A program made the position numbers and the translations under genes. A stretch of 64,000 nt of DNA from NCBI RefSeq assembly GCF_026913205.2, contig NZ_CP168151.1, positions 124,001 through 188,000 of the forward strand, in the 5' to 3' direction. Position 1 is the first letter of the stretch; the number at the start of each line of letters is the position of its first letter. The notes under the pieces are model-generated. The model ran no database searches and was not told where the DNA came from. It saw nothing but the letters and a program-made list of their open reading frames with translations. Below are positions 8,105-15,802 of the stretch, piece by piece. The DNA comes from Lentilactobacillus sp. SPB1-3 (GTDB taxonomy: Bacteria > Bacillota > Bacilli > Lactobacillales > Lactobacillaceae).

Positions 8105-8837
8105 AACAATTTTAAAAGTTGAAAATTTAAATAAGTCATACGGTAAGAAACACGTTCTCCATGATATTAACTTTCAGGTTGATAAGGGAGAAGTAGTTAC
8201 TTTGCTGGGGCCATCAGGTTCTGGAAAGAGTACGCTGATCAGAACTATTAACGGTCTAGAAGATTATCAATCAGGGAGTATTTATTTTCAGGGCGAAAAA
8301 ATTATTCCTAATGAGAAGAACTTACAACAACTTCGTCAAAAAATTGGTATGGTGTTTCAAAGTTATGATTTATTCCCAAACTTAACTGTGCTGGCTAACA
8401 TAACGTTGGGCCCAGTGAAGGTACAAAAAAGAGATTCTAAAGAAGTGACTGACGAGGCTCATAGACTGTTGAAAGTGGTCGGCCTGGATGAATATGCTGA
8501 TTCATATCCTAGACAATTATCCGGTGGTCAAAAGCAGCGGGTCGCAATTGTGCGTGCTTTGGCATTACATCCAGAGTTTATGTTGTTTGATGAAGTGACA
8601 GCCTCGCTAGATCCAGAGATGGTTCGTGGAGTTCTAGATATCATTGTTGATTTGGCGAAAACTGATCATATGACAATGATTGTGGTTACTCATGAAATGA
8701 ATTTTGCTAAACAGATTGCTGATCGAGTAGTCTTTTTAGAAAATGGTAAGATTTTGGAACAGACGCCATCTGACCAATTTTTCTCAAATCCAACAACGGA
8801 TCGGGCAAAACAGTTTCTTGATAGTATGGATTTTTAA
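8097..8837 (+). CDS. Polar amino acid ABC transporter ATP-binding protein
   Basis: A 246-residue ATPase of the GlnQ/HisP type. Walker A GPSGSGKST at about residue 37, Q-loop VFQSYDLFPN, signature LSGGQKQRVAIVRAL at about 140, Walker B FMLFDEVTASLDP and switch VTHEMNFA are all intact. It energises the two permeases encoded just upstream and is translationally coupled to the second one. The D-loop has EVTASLD where most relatives have EPTSALD, which is common in this subfamily. Confidence 0.93.
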   Translation: MAETILKVENLNKSYGKKHVLHDINFQVDKGEVVTLLGPSGSGKSTLIRTINGLEDYQSGSIYFQGEKIIPNEKNLQQLRQKIGMVFQSYDLFPNLTVLANITLGPVKVQKRDSKEVTDEAHRLLKVVGLDEYADSYPRQLSGGQKQRVAIVRALALHPEFMLFDEVTASLDPEMVRGVLDIIVDLAKTDHMTMIVVTHEMNFAKQIADRVVFLENGKILEQTPSDQFFSNPTTDRAKQFLDSMDF

Positions 8838-8859
8838 TTAATAAAGGAGGAGATTTACA

Positions 8860-9714
8860 ATGAAGAATAAGTTATTCAAGCGAATTGCATTACTAGTTGG
8901 TTCATTAGCGTTATTAGGTTTGGTGCTAGCAGGTTGCGGTGCAAGTAAAAATTCAAATAGCAATAGTGCTAATCCAAGTTCCGTTCAACAAATTAAGAAA
9001 AATGGTACTATTCGAGTCGCTGTCTTTGGTGATTTGCCACCTTATGGTTGGGTCAACAAAAATGGCCAACGCGTTGGATACGACGTTACCTTAGCCCGCA
9101 AAGTTGCCAAAGACTTGGGTGTTAAGATTAAATTTGTTCAAGTTAATGCTAACAACCGTGTAGACGCTTTGAATGCCAATAAAGTTGATTTAGTTCTTGC
9201 AAACTTTACTGTTACACCAGAACGGAAACAGGTTATCGATTTTGCTAAACCATATATGAAAGTTTCCGTTGGTGTCGTTTCACCAAAGAATAAAAAAATT
9301 ACTAATGTTAACCAACTTAAGGGTAAGAACTTGATCGTTACTAAGGGAACGACTGCTGAGAACTACTTTACTCAAAGCCAAAAGTCAGTTCAGTTAATGA
9401 GATTTGATTCTAAGACTCAACAATTTAATGCTTTGAAGAATAACCGTGCAGCAGCATTAGCTGATGATAATTCATACTTGTATGCTTGGTCAAAAGACAA
9501 TCCTAAGTACACTGTAGGAATTAAGAGTATTGGTCCTAAGTCATATATTGCTCCTGCAGTTAAGAAGGGTAATAAGTCATTGTTAGATTGGACCAATAAA
9601 GAAATCACAAAACTTAACAATGAAAAGTTCTTCTTGAAGGATTACAATTCCCAACTAAAACCATACTTTGGTAAGGAAGTTAAACCTTCAGATGTAATTT
9701 TGCCATATAAATAG
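8860..9714 (+). CDS. Amino acid ABC transporter substrate-binding lipoprotein
   Basis: A 284-residue extracellular binding protein. The signal peptide ends in the lipobox LVLAGCGAS, so the mature protein is lipid-anchored at Cys 26. The rest is a type II periplasmic-binding fold of the polar amino acid family: IKKNGTIRVAVFGDLPPYGW start, ANFTVTPERKQVIDFAKPYM at about 120, and DDNSYLYAW near 205. It starts 22 bases after the ATPase with AGGAGGAG. It delivers the substrate to the two permeases. A terminator follows. Confidence 0.92.
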   Translation: MKNKLFKRIALLVGSLALLGLVLAGCGASKNSNSNSANPSSVQQIKKNGTIRVAVFGDLPPYGWVNKNGQRVGYDVTLARKVAKDLGVKIKFVQVNANNRVDALNANKVDLVLANFTVTPERKQVIDFAKPYMKVSVGVVSPKNKKITNVNQLKGKNLIVTKGTTAENYFTQSQKSVQLMRFDSKTQQFNALKNNRAAALADDNSYLYAWSKDNPKYTVGIKSIGPKSYIAPAVKKGNKSLLDWTNKEITKLNNEKFFLKDYNSQLKPYFGKEVKPSDVILPYK

Positions 9715-9732
9715 ATAATTAAATCTAAGATA

Positions 9733-9777
9733 AAAAGACTTGATCCTGGTAAATCCAGGTTCAAGTCTTTTTTTGCG
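9733..9777 (+). terminator. Terminator of the amino acid ABC transporter operon
   Basis: Long inverted repeat AAAGACTTGA-CCTGG / CCAGG-TTCAAGTCTTT followed by a seven-base T-run, directly after the binding-protein gene. Confidence 0.9.
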
Positions 9778-9792
9778 TTTTAGCGAAGATCG

Positions 9793-10182
9793 TCACTGTG
9801 CTTCGGTATTTGGGTTGATTTTATTTAGTATCCAATATAAAAACAAAAGGATTACCAAAAAAATTCCCATGAAACTAATGACGAATGAAATATACCACAC
9901 GATAATCAGAAAGATATTTAAGTTGATAGGCTCAATTGAGAACATGAGCAATCCGAATCCCAGGATGTCTATAAAAATTGAATTGTTCAGTGAGCGCTGA
10001 TATGCTCGTGGATTTTTTGAGCGTAATGAATCTTCAATCTGTTTGTGGGAAAAGAAGTAAATTGAAAAGGTTGTGGAAACCATGGCGAATATCCATAACA
10101 TTACCTTCAAAAACAAGCTGGCCTTTAAAAAGAAAGCAAAATAGGATGAGCTAATAAATCCTAGAATATAAATAATAAGCAA
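9793..10182 (-). CDS. Small hypothetical membrane protein
   Basis: About 129 residues with four hydrophobic segments in two hairpins (residues 1-20, 25-45, 70-90 and 95-125) separated by a charged loop with SHKQIEDSLRSKNPRAYQRSL. I do not recognise a family. A perfect GAAGGAGGA lies upstream; the TTG at 10191 sits directly on it, so the second TTG at 10182, ten bases further, is the better start. It is convergent with the ABC transporter operon. Between it and the ribose promoter there are about 250 AT-rich bases in which I see no gene. Confidence 0.55.
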   Translation of the reverse strand: MLIIYILGFISSSYFAFFLKASLFLKVMLWIFAMVSTTFSIYFFSHKQIEDSLRSKNPRAYQRSLNNSIFIDILGFGLLMFSIEPINLNIFLIIVWYISFVISFMGIFLVILLFLYWILNKINPNTEAQ

Positions 10183-10444
10183 TATCTTCAATCCTCCTTC
10201 ATTAAATTATCATACAAGATAATAATCCTACTTAAGACAGACATAATAAAGAAGCTATTCATTTACATGGTTGAAAGTAAACGCAGAGGCACGTTTGAAA
10301 ATAGTTGAGCAATGTAATTTTATTATTCAAACGGACTCATTTGATGGAAAATATTTTATTACTTAAAAAATATCGTTATATGTCTCAAAATAACCCACGA
10401 AAAAAATTTTCAAAAAAATATAAAAATCGATCAAAAGCCGTCAA

Positions 10445-10531
10445 TGTAAGCGATTTCGAAGAGGGTGGATAAAGCCTTTTAGTAAATCTTTTTAATAAAA
10501 CGTTTACACATCAAAAAAATCATTGTATACT
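10445..10531 (+). promoter_or_regulatory. rbs promoter with LacI/CcpA-type operators
   Basis: The promoter is TTTACA (10503-10508), 17-base spacer, TATACT (10526-10531). A cre-like box TGTAAGCGATTTCG is at 10445-10458, and a second half-palindrome AAAACGTTTACA at 10497-10508 overlaps the -35 box, as expected for repression by CcpA or a LacI-family RbsR. No rbsR gene is in the window. Confidence 0.75.
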
Positions 10532-10585
10532 ACTAATTATTTCAAAGATTACTTTACTTACATTAATGAAAAGGATGATATTTTT

Positions 10586-11521
10586 ATGGCTAAGATAGTT
10601 ACAGTTTTAGGATCAACAAACATTGATAAAGTAGTATCAGTACCACGTTTTGGTGTTAGTGGTGAAACTCTTCACACTCCTAATCACCAAGTTGAAGCAA
10701 TGGGTGGTAAAGGTTTAAACCAAGGTGTTGCCGTTGCTCGTTCAGCTGTTAAAACAAACATGATCACTAAAGTTGGTAAGGAATTCGATACTGCCAAAAA
10801 CATGAATGTTGCTAACCTAAGTACTGAACATGTTATGTATTCAGAAACTGAAGAAACAGGTCAAGCATATATCACAGTTTCAGAAGAAACTGGCGATAAC
10901 ATCATTTATATCTATGGTGGAGCTAACGCTGACATGACTGCTGCTGATGTTCGTGAACATACAGATGCAATCAAAGAATCTGATTTTGTAATTGCTCAAT
11001 TAGAAACATCAGTTGAAACTGTTATTGAAGCATTTAAAATTGCTCATGAAAATGGCGTAAAAACTATTTTAAATCCTGCACCAATGCCAGAAGATGGTGG
11101 ACTACCTGCAGAATTATTAAACCTAACTGATGTAATTGCTCCTAATGAACATGAAACATTCATCCTTACAGGAATCGAAGTTACAGATGAACACTCAATG
11201 ATCGATAACGCTTCTTACTACTTTGAACGCGGAATTGACACTGTTATCATCACTGTTGGTTCTGAAGGTGCCTTCTACATGAGAAAAGATGGTTCAGAAG
11301 GAATTGTTCCTTCATTCAAAGTTAAAGCTGTTGATACTACTGCTGCTGGTGATACATTTATCGGTGCGATGTCTACACGTTTGAACCCTGAATTAGATAA
11401 CTTACCAGAAGCAATGCGTTACGGTGCTGCTGCTTCATCACTTACTGTTCAAAGAGCCGGTGCTCAACCAAGTATTCCTGTTGAAGAAGAAGTATTAAAA
11501 GTTTTAGAAGACAACAAATAA
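10586..11521 (+). CDS. rbsK: Ribokinase
   Basis: About 311 residues, PfkB family; phosphorylates D-ribose at O5 in the cytosol. The N-terminal signature MGGKGLNQGVAVAR (about residues 38-52) and the C-terminal anion-hole and catalytic-base motif DTTAAGDTFIGAM (about 250-262) are present. The frame is open further upstream to a TTG at 10523, but that codon lies inside the -10 box, so the ATG at 10586 with AAAGGATGA upstream is the true start. First gene of rbsK-rbsD-rbsU. Confidence 0.92.
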   Translation: MAKIVTVLGSTNIDKVVSVPRFGVSGETLHTPNHQVEAMGGKGLNQGVAVARSAVKTNMITKVGKEFDTAKNMNVANLSTEHVMYSETEETGQAYITVSEETGDNIIYIYGGANADMTAADVREHTDAIKESDFVIAQLETSVETVIEAFKIAHENGVKTILNPAPMPEDGGLPAELLNLTDVIAPNEHETFILTGIEVTDEHSMIDNASYYFERGIDTVIITVGSEGAFYMRKDGSEGIVPSFKVKAVDTTAAGDTFIGAMSTRLNPELDNLPEAMRYGAAASSLTVQRAGAQPSIPVEEEVLKVLEDNK

Positions 11522-11548
11522 AAACATCAAAAAAGAGGACTAATCGTT

Positions 11549-11971
11549 ATGCGTAAAACTAATCTATTAAATACAAAATTATCAAATGCAATTTCTGAAA
11601 TTGGCCATACTCAATGGTTAACTATTGGTGATTCAGGATTACCTATTAAAGACGATGGACGCAAGATTGATTTATCAGTAGTGCGTGGTCTACCGCTATT
11701 TATTGATGTATTAAAAGCAACATTGTCAGAAATGAAAGTTCAAAAAGTATACTTGGCTAAAGAAATTCAAACAGAAAACCCAGATCAATTAGCTGCTATC
11801 AAGAGCTTATTAGATGATGACGTTGAAATTGTTTGGACTTCACATGATGAGTTAAAAGCAATGAGTCGTGATGACAATAATATTGCAACTGTTCGTACTG
11901 GTGAAATCACACCATTCTCAAATATCGTACTTGAATCAAACGTTGATTTTGTTGGCGAAGCAATTAAATAA
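11549..11971 (+). CDS. rbsD: D-ribose pyranase
   Basis: A 140-residue protein, the usual length for RbsD. It interconverts the pyranose and furanose forms of ribose so that ribokinase has its substrate. The N-terminus has KLSNAISEIGHTQWLTIGDSGLPI with the catalytic His, and the C-terminus has the typical VRTGEITPFSNIVLESNV. It lies 27 bases after rbsK and 14 before the permease gene, with an AGAGGA site, in one operon. Confidence 0.95.
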   Translation: MRKTNLLNTKLSNAISEIGHTQWLTIGDSGLPIKDDGRKIDLSVVRGLPLFIDVLKATLSEMKVQKVYLAKEIQTENPDQLAAIKSLLDDDVEIVWTSHDELKAMSRDDNNIATVRTGEITPFSNIVLESNVDFVGEAIK

Positions 11972-11985
11972 GAGGGTATTAGTAA

Positions 11986-12894
11986 ATGAATATTGTAGGC
12001 TTACTTTTCGCGATGCTAGCCGTGGTTGGCTGGAGTACTTATCCAACATTAGTTTCTAAATTTGGTGGAAAACCTGTTCAAGGAATTTTTGGTGCCACTT
12101 GGGGCACATTGATCGTTGCTATTGTACTTGCATTAATTAATCATTATGAACTTTTAACAGGTTCTAATTTCTGGTTGGCATTCTTCTCAGGTGCCGCTTG
12201 GGCATTTGGTAATGTTTTGACCATCGTTGCTTTTGGTATGAAAGATGCTGATGGTAATGCATTAGGTTCAGCCAAAGCTATGCCTATCTCAACTGCTTTT
12301 CAAATTACATCTAACGTTGTATGGGGAGTAGTAATGTTAGGTAACTGGGGTTCGACCCGTTCTAAAGTTATCGGTTTTGCTGCAGTTATTATTATCTTGA
12401 TTGGTGCTTACTTAACCACTTACCAAGAAAAGAAGACTGCTGGTAACAGAGAATTATTAATTAAAGCTGTTGGTGTTTTACTAATTGCTCAAATTGGTTA
12501 TTCTCTTTATGGAATCTTCCCACAATATACTCACAATACTGATGGATTACACATGTTCTTACCACAAGCAATTGGTATGGCAACATTTGGATTACTACTC
12601 GGTATTTACGAAGTAATTAAGAATCATAATAATATTTTCGTTCAACCTATCACTTACAAACAAATTTTCTCTGGTTTCTTCTTTGCAATGGCTGCATTAG
12701 GATACTTAGTATCAGCTCAACCAGCTATGCTTGGATTAGCTACAGGATTCGTTCTTTCACAGGTATCGATCGTTGGTGCCACAGTTTCCGGTATTATCGT
12801 TATGAAAACTCATAAGACCGGTAAAGAATGGTTAGTTATCTCTATTGGTTTAGTAGCAATTGTTGCCGCTGCAGCAGTTACTGCATTTATCTAA
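11986..12894 (+). CDS. rbsU: Ribose uptake permease of the GRP (glucose/ribose porter) family
   Basis: A 302-residue membrane protein with about ten hydrophobic helices, of the GRP/DMT-like family (RbsU, GlcU). It replaces the rbsABC importer in several lactobacilli and staphylococci, bringing ribose in by a secondary mechanism. The WSTYPTLVSKFGGKPVQGI segment and ALGSAKAMPISTAFQ segment are typical. Last gene of the ribose operon; a strong terminator follows. No regulator gene is part of the operon. Confidence 0.9.
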   Translation: MNIVGLLFAMLAVVGWSTYPTLVSKFGGKPVQGIFGATWGTLIVAIVLALINHYELLTGSNFWLAFFSGAAWAFGNVLTIVAFGMKDADGNALGSAKAMPISTAFQITSNVVWGVVMLGNWGSTRSKVIGFAAVIIILIGAYLTTYQEKKTAGNRELLIKAVGVLLIAQIGYSLYGIFPQYTHNTDGLHMFLPQAIGMATFGLLLGIYEVIKNHNNIFVQPITYKQIFSGFFFAMAALGYLVSAQPAMLGLATGFVLSQVSIVGATVSGIIVMKTHKTGKEWLVISIGLVAIVAAAAVTAFI

Positions 12895-12906
12895 TCTAAT
12901 AACCAA

Positions 12907-12948
12907 GTTAAAAAAGGCCACATCTTTAATAGATGTGGCCTTTTTTGT
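12907..12948 (+). terminator. Terminator of the ribose operon
   Basis: AAAAAGGCCACATCT / AGATGTGGCCTTTTTT, 5-base loop, T-run. Symmetric enough to act on the convergent deacetylase transcript too. Confidence 0.9.
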
Positions 12949-12970
12949 TTGAAATTTTCAATTTAAAATC

Positions 12971-13996
12971 TTATAAATTTCGATAATCATTTCTGCCAAA
13001 ATACTGATAGTTTGAAAGTAATGGTTTTTGCATTAATTGTTCTAGCGTAACAAATTTATAACCACGCTTTTTAAGGACATGAATGATCGATGGAACAGCC
13101 GCTACTGATGTTGGATGGATATCATGCATCAATATTACCGAGCCGTTATGAGTTGTGGTTAACACATGTTTTATTGTCTTTGGTGTATTCAAGTAAGACC
13201 AATCTAGTGAATCGACATCCCATTGGATCGTTGGACGATCAAAAGATGCACCGATTGATTCATTAATTGCGCCATACGGAGGTCTTACAAAGGCTGGCAG
13301 TGTTCCAGTTGCCTTATAAATTGCAGCGTCTGTGGTGGAGATTTGATGCATTGCGCGTGCCTTACCAATCTTAGTGAATTGTGGATGATTCCAAGAATGG
13401 TTACCGATTTGATTTCCTGATTGAATGACCATTCTCGAAATTTGCGGATATTTGATGACACTACTACCGACTTCGAAGAAGGTCGCTGGTACATTATTCT
13501 TTTTGAGGACCTTCAACAATTTGGGCGTTAATAGGGGATCAGGACCATCATCAAATGTCAAAGCGACTACTTTTTGCTTAGTGGCGGTTGGCTTCTTGTA
13601 TCGTAAGTTACTAGGCATGTAGCGGTTTAAAATGATTCCAGTTAACTTAGATAAAGGAATTTTTGCTATGCTGACATGTAATTTATTTTTGGTTAAATGC
13701 ATGGTTAGTGACTGTGAGTCTAAAGTAAAATTCTTAGCAGTCAGCCGATGTGGTAGTGGCAATTGCATAAGATATTGAACTTGCTTACCAGTTAGTTTGT
13801 GATCAGTCGCGATTTGGCTTCTGGTCAGTTGTCGAATCGTTCCTAGTCGATGCAGATTATTGCCAGTAATCTGTTTAAACGTTAAAGTCTGTGAGTTGGA
13901 ATTAGCAATGGTTCTTTTGGCTGCATGTACTTCGGTTGCTGCGGTACCAACTGAAATAGCCACGGTGGCTAACATAATTAATTTAGAAAATTTCAT
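12971..13996 (-). CDS. Secreted polysaccharide deacetylase (NodB domain)
   Basis: A 341-residue exported protein with a signal peptide (residues 1-26, ending EVHAA). After an N-terminal region of about 110 residues without a recognised fold comes a carbohydrate esterase 4 domain: VALTFDDGPDP (motif 1, with the Asp pair), HSWNHP (motif 2, metal His), RPPYG (motif 3) and VILMHDIH (motif 5). Such enzymes remove acetyl groups from peptidoglycan or other N-acetylglucosamine polymers outside the cell and can give lysozyme resistance; which substrate is used here is not known. ATG start after GGGGAGATGCA. Confidence 0.9.
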   Translation of the reverse strand: MKFSKLIMLATVAISVGTAATEVHAAKRTIANSNSQTLTFKQITGNNLHRLGTIRQLTRSQIATDHKLTGKQVQYLMQLPLPHRLTAKNFTLDSQSLTMHLTKNKLHVSIAKIPLSKLTGIILNRYMPSNLRYKKPTATKQKVVALTFDDGPDPLLTPKLLKVLKKNNVPATFFEVGSSVIKYPQISRMVIQSGNQIGNHSWNHPQFTKIGKARAMHQISTTDAAIYKATGTLPAFVRPPYGAINESIGASFDRPTIQWDVDSLDWSYLNTPKTIKHVLTTTHNGSVILMHDIHPTSVAAVPSIIHVLKKRGYKFVTLEQLMQKPLLSNYQYFGRNDYRNL

Positions 13997-14103
13997 TTTT
14001 GCATCTCCCCAGAGTATGTAATAGTTGCATAATGTGTTTCAGTACCAAGAAGTATACAGGGGTTTATGGATAATTTCTAAGTCTTGTTTGATTATTTGTA
14101 CTA

Positions 14104-14190
14104 TCTTAATTAATTTTCCAATTAAGGGGATACACAATGCGCTTCTAATTGTTACGAAAGAGCTAATTTATAAATTAGCTCTTTTTTATA
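14104..14190 (+). promoter_or_regulatory. Possible mini-ORF attenuator before the MFS pump
   Basis: A small hairpin CTTAATT/AATTAAG is followed by the SD AAGGGG, then ATG CGC TTC TAA (14137-14148, peptide MRF) and nine bases later a perfect 28-base palindrome AAAGAGCTAATTTA/TAAATTAGCTCTTT with a T-run (14157-14187). The gene before it on the plus strand ends over 1.2 kb upstream, so this terminator serves no upstream plus-strand gene. A TATAAT at 14212 after the terminator could be a second promoter. Confidence 0.45.
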
Positions 14191-14248
14191 TACCCTAATC
14201 TGTTGTACCATTATAATAATACGATTATTTTAAGAAAGAAGTGGCGTT

Positions 14249-15754
14249 ATGACAAAGCGACAAGTTATTATCGTGACTTGTGCCTTGTTGCTGTCAAATG
14301 CAATGAGTGGATTGGATAATACGATAATCAATACTGCTTTGCCAGCAATTGTTTCAGATTTACATGGAATTGAATTGATTGGTTGGGTAGTTTCTGTTTT
14401 CCTTTTAGGAACGGCAATTAGCACTCCATTATGGAGTAAACTTGGAGAATATATAGGTAATAAGCGTTGTTATCAACTGTCAGTAACGATATTTGCGCTT
14501 GGATCTTTTTTCTCTGGTTTTTCAAGTAATATGTGGATGTTGATTATTGCTAGAACTTTCATGGGGATTGGAAATGGTGGGATGGTTTCCGTTCCATACA
14601 TTATCTATTCCAGATTATATGAGAACCCTAGAAAGAGAATGCAGGTATTAGGATTTGTGTCTGCCAGTTACAGTATGGCGACCATTTTAGGACCACTGGT
14701 TGGTGGTTATATTGTTGATGTATTTAACTGGCATTGGATTTTTTATATAAGTGTTCCAATTGCAATTATTTCGATAGTGATTATTCAGTACTATTATCAT
14801 GCCAGTCAATTAGCTGAGAAAAATACCAAGGTGGATTATCTGGGAGCAGTATTAATGACTGCCGGGTTATTTTGCTTATTACTAGCCATTGAGTTGATCG
14901 GTGACGTCAATTATCTAATGATTGGCGGATTGATTGTTCTATCTATTGGGTTGCTGGCAATCATGCTCCGAGTAGAAAACCGAGTTGAAGATCCCATAAT
15001 CCCAAATCGATTATTTAAGAATCGATCATTAGTAATCGACTTTATAACATTTGCACTAGTTTGGGGTTCATTTATTGGTTTTCTAATTTATAGTCCAATG
15101 TGGGCTCAAGGGTTATTAGGAACTTCAGCCCTTATTGGAGGGATGACCCAGATTCCAGGATCGGTAACTGATTTTATTGGATCAGGTGCTGTTGCACCAT
15201 TGAGAAGGTATATCACTCCTCAACAGGTGGTTGGTCTAGGATTAATCACATTGATCATTTGTTTTATGCTGATGGTCTTTTGTGGCATCCATGCTCCATA
15301 TTGGTTATTGTTACTGGCTGGTGCTTTTGAAGGATTTGGTAATGGCGCTTGCTTTAACGAACTTCAAGTTAAGGTTCAGCAGGATGCTATTGCTAAAGAC
15401 GTGCCTGCAGCAACGTCATTTAGTTTCTTAGTCCGAATGTTGAGTCAGTCGTTTACGGCATCAATTTTTGGAATTATCCTAAATAACGCTTTGCGAGCGG
15501 GTGTTAAAAATTCAGGTGGAACGATTACTATGAAGATGATGAACCAATTATCTAACGTTTCGACTGCTAAGAAATTGCCTAGGTATTTGATACCTCAAAT
15601 GCAGACGATTTTACACACTGGTTTGCATAATATTATGTTGGTCGCACTGATTATCATGTTATGTGCAGGAGCTCTTAACATCTGGGCTCAAGGATTAGAA
15701 CGGACTAAAATTAAACTTAAGGGTTCACTATATGCTGACCCGCAACCAAAATAA
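14249..15754 (+). CDS. MFS drug-efflux transporter, DHA2 (14-TMS) family
   Basis: A 501-residue membrane protein with about fourteen hydrophobic helices. Motif LDNTIINTALPAI in helix 1 is the DHA2 motif D1, and ARTFMGIGNGGMVSVPYIIYS and ILGPLVGGYIVDVFNWHWIFYI are motifs B and C of drug:H+ antiporters. It probably exports a toxic compound with the proton gradient; the compound cannot be read from sequence. Preceded by a possible attenuator, followed by a two-way terminator. Confidence 0.85.
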   Translation: MTKRQVIIVTCALLLSNAMSGLDNTIINTALPAIVSDLHGIELIGWVVSVFLLGTAISTPLWSKLGEYIGNKRCYQLSVTIFALGSFFSGFSSNMWMLIIARTFMGIGNGGMVSVPYIIYSRLYENPRKRMQVLGFVSASYSMATILGPLVGGYIVDVFNWHWIFYISVPIAIISIVIIQYYYHASQLAEKNTKVDYLGAVLMTAGLFCLLLAIELIGDVNYLMIGGLIVLSIGLLAIMLRVENRVEDPIIPNRLFKNRSLVIDFITFALVWGSFIGFLIYSPMWAQGLLGTSALIGGMTQIPGSVTDFIGSGAVAPLRRYITPQQVVGLGLITLIICFMLMVFCGIHAPYWLLLLAGAFEGFGNGACFNELQVKVQQDAIAKDVPAATSFSFLVRMLSQSFTASIFGIILNNALRAGVKNSGGTITMKMMNQLSNVSTAKKLPRYLIPQMQTILHTGLHNIMLVALIIMLCAGALNIWAQGLERTKIKLKGSLYADPQPK

Positions 15755-15793
15755 AAAACGGAAACCATTTGTTTAATGGTTTCCGTTTTTTAT
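15753..15793 (+). terminator. Bidirectional terminator
   Basis: AAAACGGAAACCATT / AATGGTTTCCGTTTT with A and T tracts on both sides, between the convergent MFS gene and the minus-strand gene ending at 15803. Confidence 0.9.
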
Positions 15794-15802
15794 AATACTA
15801 AC

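Noticed and set aside
10201-10440. AT-rich stretch between the hypothetical membrane protein and the rbs promoter as a possible small RNA region.
   Set aside because: No clear promoter-terminator pair or hairpin was found, and no ORF with an SD.
10523-10585. Longer N-terminus for ribokinase from TTG at 10523.
   Set aside because: The codon is inside the promoter (overlapping the -10 box), so it cannot be in the mRNA; ATG at 10586 has an SD and gives the normal family length.
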